Positions 24,655 to 34,456 of a stretch of 64,000 nucleotides of DNA are shown here, in pieces. Source of the stretch: Methyloceanibacter sp. wino2 (GTDB lineage: Bacteria > Pseudomonadota > Alphaproteobacteria > Rhizobiales > Methyloligellaceae); the NCBI RefSeq assembly GCF_003071365.1, contig NZ_CP028960.1, forward strand, positions 2,083,501 through 2,147,500, given 5' to 3'. Each line of letters begins with the position of its first letter. The first letter of the stretch is position 1. The notes below the pieces were generated by a model. It saw nothing but the letters and a program-made list of their open reading frames with translations. It was not told the origin of the DNA and did not search any database. The position numbers and the translations under genes are program-made.

Positions 24655-26556
24655 CTAGTGCAGCACCTTCCGTTTCGCGCGGGCGGCGCTCGGGTTGGCG
24701 CGTTGCAGCGCGCGCAGGGCCGCGTCTTCGTCGAAGAGTTCGGCGAGTTTGTCGGTCATCGCGCCGGCGAGTTCCTCCGCGTCCGTGATGGTGACAGCGC
24801 GGCGGTAATAGCGGGTCACGTCGTGACCGATGCCGATGGCCAGTAGTTCGATGGGGGAGCGGGTCTCGATCTCATGGATCACTTGGCGCAGGTGCTTTTC
24901 GAGATAGGCGCCCGAATTGACCGACAGCGTGGAATCGTCGACCGGCGCGCCGTCCGAGATCATCATCAGGATGCGACGCTGTTCGGGCCGCGCCAACAAG
25001 CGCTTGTGCGCCCAAGCCAGCGCTTCGCCGTCGATATTCTCCTTGAGCAGTCCTTCGCGCATCATCAGGCCGAGATTGCGCCGCGCCCGGCGCCAGGGCG
25101 TGTCCGCCGCCTTGTAGACGATGTGCCGCAGATCGTTCAGGCGTCCCGGGAAGGGAGGCTTCATGGCGTTGAGCCAGGCTTCGCGCGCATGGCCGCCTTT
25201 CCAAGCGCGCGTGGTGAAGCCCAAAATCTCCACCTTCACGCCGCAGCGCTCCAGGGTGCGCGCCAGAATGTCGGCGCAGCAGGCCGCGACCATGATCGGT
25301 CGCCCACGCATGGAGCCTGAATTGTCGAGCAGCAAGGTCACGACCGTGTCGCGGAATTCGGTGTCGCGTTCCTGCTTGAAGGTCAGCGGGTGCATGGGAT
25401 CGATGATGATCCGCGTGAGGCGCCCCGCATCGAGCGTGCCTTCTTCGAGGTCGAAGTCCCAGCCGCGATCCTGCTGAGCCAGCAACCGGCGTTGCAGCCT
25501 GTTGGCGAGCCGCGCCACCGCGCCTTGGAGCGAGACGAGCTGCTTGTCCAGGAACGACCGAAGCCGGTCGAGTTCGTCGGGGTCGCACAGATCCTCGGCG
25601 GTGACGATCTCGTCGAACGCCTCCGTGAAAATTTTGTAGCCGAACGCAGACGGGTCATCGAGAACCGAGAAATTGGGCCGCCAGGGATCGGAGCGGCGCG
25701 GCAGATCGGCCGAGTCCGCGTCGTCGTCCAGCTCGTCGGTCGGTCCGTCTTCCTGGTCCTCGAGCGTGTCTTCGGCGGTGTCGTCGGGTTCGGCTTCGGA
25801 CTCTTGTGCGAGTTCAGTGCCGTCCTGCGCCTCGGCCGCGTCCCCTTGGTCCTCGGTCTGATCCGGCTCGGACTCGCCGTCCTCGGAGGACTCTTCATTC
25901 TCTTCGCCCTGATCGAGCTGGTCGGCCATGTTCAGCGCCGTCAGGAGGTCGCGCGCGAGCTGACCGAAGGCTTCCTGATCGAGCACGGTGCCCTGCATCC
26001 GGTCGAGCTGCGTCTTGGCGCGCTCCTCGACCCACGGACGCCACAGATTGACCAGCGGCCGCGCCCGGGCCGGCGGCGCCTCGCCTGTCAGCCGTTCCCG
26101 AACCATGAGGGCAAGGGCGTCGGGCAGGGGCGCTTCGGAGCGTTCGGTCTCCTCGGTGATGCGGCTGCGCGCGTAACGCTGCTCCGTGCGGGCGGCGAGA
26201 TTCTGGGAGACCCCTTCCATCCGCGTCGCGCCGATCGCCTCGACACGGGCTTGCTCGAGGGCTTCGAATACGGCCCGGGCTTCGCCGCCCGAGGGTGCCA
26301 GGCGCCGGTGCAGCGCTTCGTCCCGGCAGGAGACCGTGAGCGCCGCGGCATCCGCGTGGCCGCGAATGGCCGCCAACTCCTCACGCGTGGGTACGCGGGG
26401 CGGTTCGGGGATCCGCGCCGTTTTGCCGGAAAGTCCGGGCGGTTCGTTCGAGAACACGACTTCCACGCCGCTATCGGCGGCGATCGCTCGCGTCGCCAGC
26501 GTTACCGCGCGCTTGAACGGATCGAGGGGCGCCTCTTTCCGTTTCGGTCCAGCCAT
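24655..26556 (-). CDS. cobT: Cobaltochelatase subunit CobT
   Basis: 633 residues, the usual CobT length. The N-terminal region (about 1-210) is followed by a strongly acidic linker at about 215-285 and a C-terminal von Willebrand A domain. The metal-ion-dependent adhesion site is intact: DNSGSMRG at 411-418, with further site residues in ISDGAPVDD. CobT pairs with the AAA+ protein CobS and with CobN to insert Co2+ into hydrogenobyrinic acid a,c-diamide in aerobic cobalamin synthesis. cobS lies about 50 bp upstream on the same strand; cobN is not in the window. No cobalamin riboswitch is visible nearby. Confidence 0.96.
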   Translation of the reverse strand: MAGPKRKEAPLDPFKRAVTLATRAIAADSGVEVVFSNEPPGLSGKTARIPEPPRVPTREELAAIRGHADAAALTVSCRDEALHRRLAPSGGEARAVFEALEQARVEAIGATRMEGVSQNLAARTEQRYARSRITEETERSEAPLPDALALMVRERLTGEAPPARARPLVNLWRPWVEERAKTQLDRMQGTVLDQEAFGQLARDLLTALNMADQLDQGEENEESSEDGESEPDQTEDQGDAAEAQDGTELAQESEAEPDDTAEDTLEDQEDGPTDELDDDADSADLPRRSDPWRPNFSVLDDPSAFGYKIFTEAFDEIVTAEDLCDPDELDRLRSFLDKQLVSLQGAVARLANRLQRRLLAQQDRGWDFDLEEGTLDAGRLTRIIIDPMHPLTFKQERDTEFRDTVVTLLLDNSGSMRGRPIMVAACCADILARTLERCGVKVEILGFTTRAWKGGHAREAWLNAMKPPFPGRLNDLRHIVYKAADTPWRRARRNLGLMMREGLLKENIDGEALAWAHKRLLARPEQRRILMMISDGAPVDDSTLSVNSGAYLEKHLRQVIHEIETRSPIELLAIGIGHDVTRYYRRAVTITDAEELAGAMTDKLAELFDEDAALRALQRANPSAARAKRKVLH

Positions 26557-26605
26557 GACGTGTTCCTGGATGTCCTGCGGGCTTAATTGTCCGAGGGGCT
26601 TGGCC

Positions 26606-27595
26606 TTAGCTCAACGCCACATTGGCGGTTGAGTCCGGCAAGTCCTCGCCGAAGCAGCGCTGATAGAACTCGGCGATCAGACCGCGCTCCAACTCGTCGC
26701 ACTTGTTGAGGAACGACAGCGCGAACGCGGTGCCGACGTCGCCGAAGATCTCCGCGTTCTCGGCCCAGGTGATCACCGTGCGCGGGCTCATCACCGTGGA
26801 CAGGTCGCCGTTCATGAAGGCGTTGCGGGTCAGCTCGGCCACGCGGACCATGTTCGACACGACCTTGCGGCCTTCTTCGTTGCCGTACGATTTCACCTTC
26901 GCCATGACGATCTCGACCTCGTCGTCGTGGGGCAGGTAGTTGAGCGTGGCGACGATCGACCAGCGGTCCATCTGGCCTTGGTTGATCTGCTGCGTGCCGT
27001 GATACAGGCCGCTCGTGTCGCCGAGGCCGATCGTGTTGGTGGTCGCGAACAGGCGGAAGGCCGGATGCGGCCGGATGACCTTCGACTGGTCGAGCAGCGT
27101 CAGCTTGCCCGACACTTCCAGCACGCGCTGGATCACGAACATGACGTCGGGGCGGCCCGCATCGTATTCGTCGAAGCAGAGCGCCGTGTTGGTCTGCAGC
27201 GCGTAGGGCAGGATGCCCTCGCGGAACTCGGTGACCTGCTGACCGTCCTTGATGACGATCGCGTCCTTACCCACGAGATCGATCCGGCTCACATGGCTGT
27301 CGAGGTTGACGCGGATGCAGGGCCAGTTAAGCCGCGCGGCCACCTGCTCGATATGCGTCGATTTGCCCGTGCCGTGATAGCCCTGAATCATCACGCGCCG
27401 GTTGTGTTTGAACCCGGCGAGAATGGCCAGCGTCACGTCGCGGTTGAAAAGATAATCCGTGTCGACGTCCGGGACGTGCTCGTCCGGCTGGGAGTAGGCC
27501 GGCACCTCGAGATCGCTATCGATGCCGAAAACTTGTCGTACGGAGACGGACATATCCGGGAGACCGGCGTCGTTCGTCGCTGTTTCAAGAGTCAT
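26606..27595 (-). CDS. cobS: Cobaltochelatase AAA+ subunit CobS
   Basis: 329 residues, matching the family length. Walker A is GYHGTGKS at 72-79. Walker B lies in [11 protein letters not shown] near 140, and sensor-1 TTNTIG follows. [36 protein letters not shown] is diagnostic for CobS rather than other MoxR-like ATPases. It drives CobN-dependent cobalt chelation with CobT. The frame is open upstream to a GTG at 27640, but ATG 27595 begins the conserved sequence. It follows a J-domain protein gene by about 100 bp, a neighbourhood conserved in Hyphomicrobiales. Confidence 0.95.
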   Translation of the reverse strand: MTLETATNDAGLPDMSVSVRQVFGIDSDLEVPAYSQPDEHVPDVDTDYLFNRDVTLAILAGFKHNRRVMIQGYHGTGKSTHIEQVAARLNWPCIRVNLDSHVSRIDLVGKDAIVIKDGQQVTEFREGILPYALQTNTALCFDEYDAGRPDVMFVIQRVLEVSGKLTLLDQSKVIRPHPAFRLFATTNTIGLGDTSGLYHGTQQINQGQMDRWSIVATLNYLPHDDEVEIVMAKVKSYGNEEGRKVVSNMVRVAELTRNAFMNGDLSTVMSPRTVITWAENAEIFGDVGTAFALSFLNKCDELERGLIAEFYQRCFGEDLPDSTANVALS

Positions 27596-27698
27596 GGTCG
27601 ATGATGAACCTTTATCGGTGATGGGCGCGCATCGCGTCACAGGGACGGCGCCGAGACCCCTGCAAAAAGGCGATTTCGCGGGAGTGTGGCGGCGCAGG

Positions 27699-28322
27699 CT
27701 ATGCGAGCCCCGCTTGCCTTAGATAGTTATAGGCTTGGATGACTTCACGCAACTTGTCCTCGGAGGACCGGTCGCCGTTGTTGTGGTCCGGGTGAAGCCG
27801 TTTCACGAGCTCCTTGAAGCGCGTTTTGATGTCTTGCTTGGTGGCGTCGTCTTCCAGATTGAGCTGGCGGAGCGCCTTGCGCTCGAGGCGTTTCAGCGGA
27901 CGCTTGACCTTGCCCGGGGCTTCGCCCGCGGGGCCTCTCTCGCCGAAGAGCCCAAAGGGGTCCTTGGTCTCGAAACGGTAGCCGTAGCCGCCGCGGGCAC
28001 CTCGGCCGCGTCCCTTGCTCTTGCCGTACGCGTTGACGCCGACGAACCAGGTGGGCCGGTCGCCGATCTGGTCGGCTTTTTGCTGCGCCACCACTTCCTC
28101 GTCGGGCACGCCGGAGAAATAGTTGTAGCCCTTGTTGTATTCGCGCACGTGATCGAGACAGAAGCGATGGTACTTCCCCTCCATCCCGCGCCCCTTGGGC
28201 GCCGGATAGAGTCCGGGATTGTTGCACCCCTCCCACTCGCATTTGGGCGAGGAGTCGCGCAGCAAGCGATCCTCGTCGGGCTTGACCCTCAGGTGGTCGA
28301 ATATTTTTGAATCGAGTTTCAT
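27699..28322 (-). CDS. J-domain (DnaJ-like) protein upstream of cobS
   Basis: 207 residues starting [15 protein letters not shown]. Conserved in the N-terminal half are a [15 protein letters not shown] motif with paired cysteines and an aromatic-rich [16 protein letters not shown], together resembling a small zinc site (CxxxxC...C). The last 65 residues are a J domain: [34 protein letters not shown], with HPD intact. It should stimulate the ATPase of DnaK; the Cys-containing part may bind a client. The location next to cobS suggests a client in cobaltochelatase assembly, but that is inference. Upstream codons keep the frame open to 28421; the conserved MKLDSK start is preferred. It is divergent from bolA. 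Confidence 0.85.
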   Translation of the reverse strand: MKLDSKIFDHLRVKPDEDRLLRDSSPKCEWEGCNNPGLYPAPKGRGMEGKYHRFCLDHVREYNKGYNYFSGVPDEEVVAQQKADQIGDRPTWFVGVNAYGKSKGRGRGARGGYGYRFETKDPFGLFGERGPAGEAPGKVKRPLKRLERKALRQLNLEDDATKQDIKTRFKELVKRLHPDHNNGDRSSEDKLREVIQAYNYLRQAGLA

Positions 28323-28501
28323 GTGACCGGCATTATGGGAATCGTTATTGGGCACAACAAGGATGGCTCGACGATGACAATGGCGGTACTCTGGCCGATT
28401 AAGCTGATGCGTTTGCCGCATGGCGGCGAGCCGCGTGTCCCCGTCCTCCGGAGCAATCCTCCCATGGGATTGCTTCCGTGCGATTAAGAGTGCCGAGCCG
28501 A

Positions 28502-28786
28502 ATGAGTGTCGAACAAACCATCAAAGAAAAACTGACCGCGGCCTTCTCGCCCGAAGCGCTGCAGGTCGTCAATGACTCCCACCACCATGCGCACCATGCC
28601 GGCTCGCCCGGAACGGGCGAGAGCCATTTCTCGGTTCTTGTGGTCTCGCCAGCCTTCGCGGGCAAGTCGCGGCTGGAGCGCCACCGCATGGTCAACGAGG
28701 TTCTGGCCGATGAGCTGTCGGGAAAAATCCACGCGCTGGCCGTGACGGCGCTGACGCCCGAGGATGCGGCGAAGCAGCCGGCCTAA
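28502..28786 (+). CDS. bolA: BolA family protein
   Basis: 94 residues. The BolA fold is clear from VEQTIKEKLTAAFSPEALQVVNDSHHHAHHAG, FSVLVVSPAFAGKSRLERHRMVNEVLADELSG and IHALAVTALTPEDA. The conserved His in RHRMVNE, which helps bind [2Fe-2S] with monothiol glutaredoxin, is present, and the extra His cluster (SHHHAHH) may add metal affinity. Roles include iron-sulphur trafficking and morphology. GTG 28478 is in frame; ATG 28502 begins the conserved part. It is divergent from the J-domain gene and convergent with corC. Confidence 0.92.
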   Translation: MSVEQTIKEKLTAAFSPEALQVVNDSHHHAHHAGSPGTGESHFSVLVVSPAFAGKSRLERHRMVNEVLADELSGKIHALAVTALTPEDAAKQPA

Positions 28787-28792
28787 AGTCCC

Positions 28793-30115
28793 CTAAGACG
28801 CGGAGTTCGCGGACGGCTTGGCGTCCTTCGCCTCCGCCTCGTCGGCGTCCTCGTCCGGCGGCACCACGCGCAGGCGTGTGATGCGGTTGCGGTGCCGGCG
28901 GAGCACCTCGAAACGGAAACCGTGGAAGTTGAATGTCTGTCCGGGGTTGGGGATGGCCTGCGCCTCGTGGATGACGAGGCCGGCCACGGTGGTCGCTTCC
29001 TCGTCCGGCAGGTCCCAATCCATGAGCCGGTTCACGTCGCGGATCGGCACCAGGCCCTCGACGATGAGCGAACCGTCGGCTTGCGGCTGTGCGTCCGTGG
29101 CGGCCACATCGGTCTCGTCGGTGATGTCGCCGACGATCTCCTCGATGATGTCTTCCAGCGTGAGCAGGCCCATCACCTCGCCGTACTCGTCCACGACGAT
29201 CGCGAAATGAGCCTTCCGTTTCAGGAAGGCCGCCAGCTGGGCTTTCAGCGTCGTCGTGTCGGGCACGAACCAGGGCGGGGTCGCCAGCGCCATCACGTCG
29301 ATCTTGCTGCTGTCGCCGTCGACGTCGCGCAAAGCCTTGAACAGGACTCGCGCATGCAGAATGCCGACGATCTCCTCGCGCTCGCCTTTCCACAGCGGCA
29401 GGCGCGTATGCGAGCTCTGCAGCGCGCGATCGATGATCTCTTCGGACGGCAGATCCGCGTCGATGGCTTCCATCTTGGTCCGGTGGATCATGATGTCGGA
29501 CACGTCGAGGTCCCGTAGATCCAGCACGCCGCCCAACATGTCACGGTCGCCCTTCACCACGCCGCCTTCCTTGTGGTGCAGCTCGATCGCACCGCGGATC
29601 TCTTCATGCGCCGACAGGACTTCCGTGTCGTCGTCGATATTCGTCCCGAACAGGCGCAGCGTGTGCCGCACGAGGAACTGGAGTGCGGCCGTCACCGGCG
29701 CGAGCAGGGCGACGAGAACCTTGAGGGCCGGCGCGACGGCCAGGGCCATCTTGTCCGCGTTCAAGATGGCGTAGGTCTTCGGCAAGACCTCGGCGAAGAC
29801 CACCACGAGCGCCGTCATGACGAGCGTGGCATAGGCGACGCCGGCCTCTCCGAACACGGACAGGAAGAGGCTCGTGGTCAGTGCGGAAGCGGCGATGTTG
29901 ACGAGATTGTTCCCGAGCAGCAGCGCCCCGATCAGGCGCTCGCGCGAGTCGAGCAGGCGGTTCACGAGGCCTGCCCGGGCGCTTCCGTCTTCCTCCAGCG
30001 CATGCATGCGGGCCCGGCTCGCCGCCGTCAGGGCCGTTTCCGAGCCGGAAAAGAAGGCCGAGACGATCAGAAGGCCGACAATTGCGCCAAGCGTCAGTCC
30101 CAGAGCCAGCGTCAT
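28793..30115 (-). CDS. CNNM/CorC-HlyC-type membrane protein with CBS domains
   Basis: 440 residues. The DUF21 (CNNM) membrane domain has helices at about 3-25, 60-80, 90-115 and 125-145, with the family motif SGSETALTAASRARMHALEEDG. A CBS pair spans about 195-325 (VSDIMIHRTKMEAID; FAIVVDEYGEVMGLLTLEDIIEEIVGDI), and a CorC_HlyC domain follows at about 345-425. Homologues export Mg2+ or Co2+ or act as magnesium-handling proteins. ATG 30115 overlaps the aroB stop by 4 bp (ATGA). The upstream GTG at 30127 is less likely. It is the last gene of the aroK-aroB operon, an arrangement found in other alphaproteobacteria. Confidence 0.9.
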   Translation of the reverse strand: MTLALGLTLGAIVGLLIVSAFFSGSETALTAASRARMHALEEDGSARAGLVNRLLDSRERLIGALLLGNNLVNIAASALTTSLFLSVFGEAGVAYATLVMTALVVVFAEVLPKTYAILNADKMALAVAPALKVLVALLAPVTAALQFLVRHTLRLFGTNIDDDTEVLSAHEEIRGAIELHHKEGGVVKGDRDMLGGVLDLRDLDVSDIMIHRTKMEAIDADLPSEEIIDRALQSSHTRLPLWKGEREEIVGILHARVLFKALRDVDGDSSKIDVMALATPPWFVPDTTTLKAQLAAFLKRKAHFAIVVDEYGEVMGLLTLEDIIEEIVGDITDETDVAATDAQPQADGSLIVEGLVPIRDVNRLMDWDLPDEEATTVAGLVIHEAQAIPNPGQTFNFHGFRFEVLRRHRNRITRLRVVPPDEDADEAEAKDAKPSANSAS

Positions 30116-31263
30116 TGGGGCGCGCACTCCCGCTTAAGGAAGTCCGTCAACTCCGCCATGGAAACGTCGTCCTCGACGAACGCTTCACCGATGCCGCGCG
30201 TCAGTACGAGGACCATCTTGCCGCCCTTGACCTTCTTGTCTTGGGCCATGAGGCGCAGCATCTCACCGGGCGTCGGCTTGTCGCCGGGAATGGCGGACAC
30301 TTCCGTCGGCAGGCCGACGGCCTTGAAATGGGCTTCTGCGCGGGCCGCATCGTCGGCGGCGCACAGGCCGCGCTCGACCGAGTACGAGAAGGCCTGCCGC
30401 ATGCCGATGGAAATGGCCTCGCCGTGCAGCAGGCGATCCGAATAGCCGGCGAAGGCCTCCAACGCGTGACCGAAGGTGTGGCCGAGATTGAGAAGGGCGC
30501 GCTTGCCGCTCGTCTCGAGCTCGTCTTCCATGACGATGGCGGCCTTGGCGCGGGCGCTCGTCTCCACCGCATGGCGGCGCTTGGCCGTGTCGCCGGCGAA
30601 AATCTCCCGCCAGTTCTCTTCGAGCCAGGCGAAGAAGGGCGCATCGCCGAGAAGGCCGTATTTGGCGACTTCGGCATACCCCGCGCGGAACTCCCGTTCG
30701 CTCAAGGTCGAGAGCACGGAGATGTCCGACAGGACGAGGCTCGGCTGGTGAAACGTGCCGATCAGGTTCTTGCCCTGTTTCGTGTCGATGCCCGTCTTGC
30801 CGCCGATCGCGGAATCGACCTGGGCCAACAGCGTTGTCGGCATCTGCACGACGCGGACGCCGCGCCGCAGGACCGAAGCGGCAAAGCCGGCGAGGTCGCC
30901 AACGACGCCACCGCCCAGCGCGACGACGCAATCGCCCCGTTCGACGCCGAGTTCGAGAAGCGTCTCGCTCAGCTTGGCGAGCACGGGGAAACTCTTGCTG
31001 GATTCGCCGGGGGCGACGACCGCCGAGCCGAGGAACAGGCCCTCCTCTTCGAGGCCGGCTTTGAGCGGGCCAAGATGCAACGCAGCCACGTTGGCATCGC
31101 TCACCACGGCAAAGCGCGCGCCCGGAAGCAACGCCTTCAGGCGCTGACCGGCGCCGGCGGTCAGGTTCTCGCCGATGACGATCGGGTAGCCGCGCGCGGT
31201 CAGCGCGACCTGGATCTCGGTCTCGCCGTTGTTCGTTCCGTGGGCTGTCTGCGTCTGCACCAA
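30112..31263 (-). CDS. aroB: 3-dehydroquinate synthase
   Basis: 383 residues. The NAD+-binding ALGGGVVGDLAGFAAS and RGVRVVQMPTTLLAQVDSAIGGKTGID motifs are diagnostic. LNLGHTFGHALEAFAGYSDRLLHGEAISIGM carries the metal-binding histidines. It converts DAHP to 3-dehydroquinate in the shikimate pathway in the cytoplasm. It follows aroK by 24 bp and overlaps the CorC-type gene by 4 bp, so the order aroK-aroB-corC forms one operon. The start codon at 31263 gives about 22 extra residues before the conserved YPIVIGENL; this is normal for the family in this group. Confidence 0.96.
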   Translation of the reverse strand: MVQTQTAHGTNNGETEIQVALTARGYPIVIGENLTAGAGQRLKALLPGARFAVVSDANVAALHLGPLKAGLEEEGLFLGSAVVAPGESSKSFPVLAKLSETLLELGVERGDCVVALGGGVVGDLAGFAASVLRRGVRVVQMPTTLLAQVDSAIGGKTGIDTKQGKNLIGTFHQPSLVLSDISVLSTLSEREFRAGYAEVAKYGLLGDAPFFAWLEENWREIFAGDTAKRRHAVETSARAKAAIVMEDELETSGKRALLNLGHTFGHALEAFAGYSDRLLHGEAISIGMRQAFSYSVERGLCAADDAARAEAHFKAVGLPTEVSAIPGDKPTPGEMLRLMAQDKKVKGGKMVLVLTRGIGEAFVEDDVSMAELTDFLKRECAPQ

Positions 31264-31287
31264 AATACTTCCGTTCCTCTTTGCGCC

Positions 31288-31902
31288 TTATTGCGCCTTC
31301 GCCGGATCGCCGGTCTCTTGAGCGAGCCGGGCCGAAAGCGCGTCGATAATACTGCCCACCATGACGTCGTGGGGGGCTTCCTTGCTCTCCACGGTGATGT
31401 CCGCCTGCGCGTAGACCGGGTTCCGCTCGGCCATCAGTCTTTTCATCACGGTCTCGGGATTGTCCACCTGCAGCAAGGGTCTGTTGTCGCGGCGTCCGAC
31501 ACGTTTCATCAGGACGCGCAGGTTTGCTTTGAGCCAGATCGAAATCCCGTGCTCCTTGATCGCGGTTCGGGTGTCGGGATCCATATAGGCACCGCCGCCG
31601 GTCGCCAGTACCTGGGGACCGTTTTCCAGGAGCCGCGCAATTACCTTTCGCTCGCCGGTCCGGAAATAGGCCTCGCCGTGCTCGGCGAAAATCTCGGCAA
31701 TGCTCTGACCCGCGGCGGCCTCGATCTCGCTGTCGGCGTCCGTGAAGGGCAGGCTCAGCGACGCCGCCAAGCGCCGGCCCACGGCGCTCTTGCCGGCCCC
31801 CATGAGCCCGATCAGGACGAGGGAGTTCTGGCCCAAGGAGCGGCGGATTTCCGCGAGTTGCCGGTCGCGGTCGCTGTTTTGTTCGGCAGTACGGTGAGGC
31901 AT
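31288..31902 (-). CDS. aroK: Shikimate kinase
   Basis: 204 residues. Walker A is LMGAGKSAVGRRLA with the following FTDADSEIE carrying the shikimate-binding Asp. The lid and substrate region has R residues in RVGRRDNRPLL. FRTGERKVIARLL and LATGGGAYMDPDTR are conserved. It phosphorylates shikimate at the 3-position. The N-terminal 28 residues (before SLVLIGLMGAGKS) are Arg/Glu-rich and variable. It is the first gene of the aroK-aroB-corC operon; no clear promoter could be picked out in the 195-bp region shared with the divergent small membrane protein gene. Confidence 0.95.
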   Translation of the reverse strand: MPHRTAEQNSDRDRQLAEIRRSLGQNSLVLIGLMGAGKSAVGRRLAASLSLPFTDADSEIEAAAGQSIAEIFAEHGEAYFRTGERKVIARLLENGPQVLATGGGAYMDPDTRTAIKEHGISIWLKANLRVLMKRVGRRDNRPLLQVDNPETVMKRLMAERNPVYAQADITVESKEAPHDVMVGSIIDALSARLAQETGDPAKAQ

Positions 31903-32097
31903 AAGACTAAGTCATAAGACATTGGAGTCGACGGACGTTTAAGTCGGGAGCGGAAGCCGCTAAAAAGGGGCCATGCTGACAGGGCGCCGCCGAATCGTCC
32001 ATGATGGGATTCGCGAGGGGTTAAGGTGCTGCGGCGTTTTGAGTCATAATGCGGCCCTGTTCGAAACTGGACGATAATTAGGAAAACGAGCGCCCCG

Positions 32098-32313
32098 ATG
32101 CCAACATTGTTTCGTTTCCTCGCGGTCTTAGGGACGATTGCCGGTGTCGTCGCTGGAAGCCTTTATGTGCTCGCTGAGTATTTTCAGCCAGAGCCGAAAG
32201 AAATCACCAAGGCCGTGCGGGGCCTCAAGGCCGAGCCGCGGCCGGTCTCGCCCACGGCCGCTACGGCGCAGGAGCCCTCCCTTGCCCTGCCGCCAAGCCA
32301 TCGCGCCCAGTAG
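32098..32313 (+). CDS. Small conserved single-pass membrane protein upstream of xerD
   Basis: 71 residues. Residues about 5-27 form one membrane helix (FLAVLGTIAGVVAGSLYVLAEYF), followed by a charged Pro-rich tail. The N-terminus MPTLFRFLAVLGTIAG resembles small proteins found upstream of xerD in other Hyphomicrobiales (recalled, not checked). GAAAACGAG lies ahead of the ATG as a weak ribosome-binding site. Function is unknown. xerD starts 40 bp downstream, so co-transcription is likely. Confidence 0.62.
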   Translation: MPTLFRFLAVLGTIAGVVAGSLYVLAEYFQPEPKEITKAVRGLKAEPRPVSPTAATAQEPSLALPPSHRAQ

Positions 32314-32352
32314 GCGCTCCCGGCCGATCCTCCGCCGAAACGTGGCGGGGGC

Positions 32353-33330
32353 ATGAAAATGGCCCGGTCGAGCCCTTCTTTGCCATCAACGTCGTCCTCG
32401 GAACTGGCTCTGTTCGTGGAAATGCTCATGGCCGAGCGCGGGGCGGCGTCCCATACGGTCTCGGCCTATTCACGCGACCTCTCCGGTTTCCTCGCGTTTC
32501 TCGCCGCCAATAAGACGGATGCGGCCGCAGCCAGCGCCGATCACGTGCGGGCCTATCTCGAGGTCTTGGCCGCCGACGGGCTGGCGCCGACGTCGCGGGC
32601 CCGCAAACTCTCGGCGATCCGGCAGTTTTTCCGGTTCCTGCTAGCTGAGGGGGTGCGGAAAGACGATCCGACGTCCGCGATCGACAGTCCCCGCCGGGGA
32701 CGGCCCTTGCCCAAGGTCCTGTCGCTTGCCGAGGTGGAAACCTTGATCGGAACGGCCAAGGAAGCCTGCCAGACCGCCGCCGAGGGCGCGCCGCGCCGCC
32801 GGGCCTACCGGCTCAACGCCCTCCTGGAAACGCTTTACGCCTCGGGATTGCGGGTTTCGGAGCTTGTGGCCTTGCCACGCAACGTCCTTGCGGTCGACGA
32901 CCGCGTCATGACCATCAAGGGCAAGGGCGGGCGTGAGCGCCTGGTCCCGCTGAACGATGCGGCACGGGACGCGCTCGCGGCCTATCTCGCCGTCCTGGCG
33001 CAGGAGCCGGCGCTCAAGGCATCGCCCTTCCTGTTCCCGACCGGCGACGGGGGGCAGCACATGACCCGCCAGCGTTTCGGCCAGGAACTCAAGGCCCTAG
33101 CCCTGGCGGCGGGTCTCGATCCTGCGCGGGTCTCGCCCCACGTGTTGCGCCATGCCTTTGCCAGTCACTTGCTGGAACGGGGCGCCGACTTGCGGACGGT
33201 CCAGCAGCTCCTGGGGCATGCGGATATCTCCACGACGCAGATCTACACCCACGTGATCGAGGAACGTCTGCGGCGCCTGGTCGAGGAGCACCATCCGCTG
33301 GCCAAGGCGCAGTTAACGAAGCCGCGCTAG
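32353..33330 (+). CDS. xerD: Site-specific tyrosine recombinase XerD
   Basis: 325 residues. The N-terminal SAM-like domain (about 15-105) precedes the catalytic domain (about 120-315). Catalytic residues are present: Arg167 in ASGLRVSELVAL, Lys191, His263 and Arg266 in SPHVLRHAFASHLL, His289 in LLGHADISTTQIYTHV, and Tyr298. With XerC it resolves chromosome dimers at dif during division. It belongs to the core genome and is not a phage integrase: length, location before accA, and sequence fit XerD. An alternative GTG/ATG a few codons in is possible, but ATG 32353 gives the natural length. The xerC partner is not in the window. Confidence 0.93.
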   Translation: MKMARSSPSLPSTSSSELALFVEMLMAERGAASHTVSAYSRDLSGFLAFLAANKTDAAAASADHVRAYLEVLAADGLAPTSRARKLSAIRQFFRFLLAEGVRKDDPTSAIDSPRRGRPLPKVLSLAEVETLIGTAKEACQTAAEGAPRRRAYRLNALLETLYASGLRVSELVALPRNVLAVDDRVMTIKGKGGRERLVPLNDAARDALAAYLAVLAQEPALKASPFLFPTGDGGQHMTRQRFGQELKALALAAGLDPARVSPHVLRHAFASHLLERGADLRTVQQLLGHADISTTQIYTHVIEERLRRLVEEHHPLAKAQLTKPR

Positions 33331-33419
33331 ACTTGTTGCGGCCGGGCAGCCAATGGGTCCCAGTTGACAGGGCCTCGCGTCGAGGCCACTTAGAGCCGAA
33401 TTTTGGTTGTTTTCTCTTT

Positions 33420-33472
33420 TGTCTTACGGATGCCCGCCTTGTGTCTTAAGGATGACCTGTATTTGGACAGGT
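33420..33472 (+). promoter_or_regulatory. Direct repeat plus inverted repeat upstream of accA
   Basis: TGTCTTACGGATG (33420-33432) and TGTCTTAAGGATG (33442-33454) match at 12 of 13 bases and are 22 bp apart, two helical turns. Directly after comes ACCTGT-ATTTGG-ACAGGT (33455-33472), a perfect 6-bp dyad ending 30 bp before the accA ATG. They may be operator sites or a leader hairpin; no known regulator motif is recognised. Confidence 0.4.
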
Positions 33473-33502
33473 TTGGGCGTCCAACGGGTTTAGCCGGGCT
33501 GC

Positions 33503-34456
33503 ATGCGTACTTATCTCGATTTCGAAAAACCGATCGCGGAGCTTGAAAGCAAGGTCGCCGAGTTGAAGGCTCTTGCGACCGATGGCGATTCCGTACCGAT
33601 CAACGACGAGCTGACGCGGCTCGAAACAAAGGCGCGCGAAGCCCTTGTGGAAACCTACGCCGCGCTCACGCCCTGGCAGAAGACGCAGGTGGCGCGCCAT
33701 CCGGAGCGGCCCCATTTCACCGACTACGTCCGGGATCTCGTGCGCGATTTCACGCCCATGGCGGGCGACCGCTATTTTGCCGAGGATGAGGCGATTATCG
33801 GCGGTATCGGCCGGCTTGCGGGCCGGTCCGTCATGGTCATCGGCCACGAAAAGGGCTCCGACACAGAGGGACGCATCAAGCATAATTTCGGCATGGCCCG
33901 CCCGGAAGGCTACCGCAAGGCTGTCCGGCTGATGGAAATGGCCGACAAGTTTTCGCTGCCGGTGGTGAGCCTCGTGGACACGGCCGGCGCCTATCCCGGT
34001 ATCGGCGCGGAAGAGCGCGGCCAGGCCGAGGCGATCGCCCGGAGCACCGAGTGCTGCATGCGTCTTGGCGTGCCCATCGTTTCGCTGATCATCGGCGAGG
34101 GGGGGTCCGGCGGTGCCGTGGCCCTCGCCACCGCGAACCGGATCTTCATGCTCGAGCACTCGATCTACACGGTGGCCTCGCCCGAAGCCGCTGCGTCGAT
34201 CCTGTGGCGGGATTCCGCGCGGGCCCAGGACGCGGCCACCAACATGAAGATCACCGCTCAGGACCTGAAGAATTTCGGCATTGTCGACGGGATCATCCCG
34301 GAACCCGTGGGTGGAGCGCATCGGGACCCGGAGGCCGTCCTGCGGGCCGCCGGCGATGTCATCGTGAACGCCATCGCCTGGTTCGACGACTACACGCCCG
34401 ACCAGATCAGAAAAGAGCGGCGCGAAAAATTCATGGCTATGGGGCGCGAAGCTTAG
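33503..34456 (+). CDS. accA: Acetyl-CoA carboxylase carboxyltransferase subunit alpha
   Basis: 317 residues, full length. It begins [22 protein letters not shown], the standard AccA N-terminal helix. The catalytic core has [44 protein letters not shown], then [24 protein letters not shown] and [18 protein letters not shown], which form the oxyanion holes for carboxybiotin and acetyl-CoA. With AccD it transfers CO2 to acetyl-CoA for fatty acid synthesis. accD is not adjacent. It follows xerD with a 170-bp gap containing repeats, so it may have its own promoter. Confidence 0.97.
   Translation: MRTYLDFEKPIAELESKVAELKALATDGDSVPINDELTRLETKAREALVETYAALTPWQKTQVARHPERPHFTDYVRDLVRDFTPMAGDRYFAEDEAIIGGIGRLAGRSVMVIGHEKGSDTEGRIKHNFGMARPEGYRKAVRLMEMADKFSLPVVSLVDTAGAYPGIGAEERGQAEAIARSTECCMRLGVPIVSLIIGEGGSGGAVALATANRIFMLEHSIYTVASPEAAASILWRDSARAQDAATNMKITAQDLKNFGIVDGIIPEPVGGAHRDPEAVLRAAGDVIVNAIAWFDDYTPDQIRKERREKFMAMGREA

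Noticed and set aside
27596..27698. Cobalamin riboswitch ahead of cobS/cobT
   Set aside because: The gaps upstream of cobS and the J-domain gene are too short for the conserved B12-box fold and show no such motif.
30082..31917. Long plus-strand frame opposite aroB/aroK
   Set aside because: Spans two well-supported genes on the opposite strand and has no motif; chance frame.
32353..33330. XerD-type gene as a phage or island integrase
   Set aside because: Length, motifs and location before accA match the core chromosome-dimer recombinase.
33371..33387. GGCCTCG-CGT-CGAGGCC hairpin as the xerD terminator
   Set aside because: The stem is perfect but no T-rich tail follows, so termination is not supported; it may simply be a local dyad.
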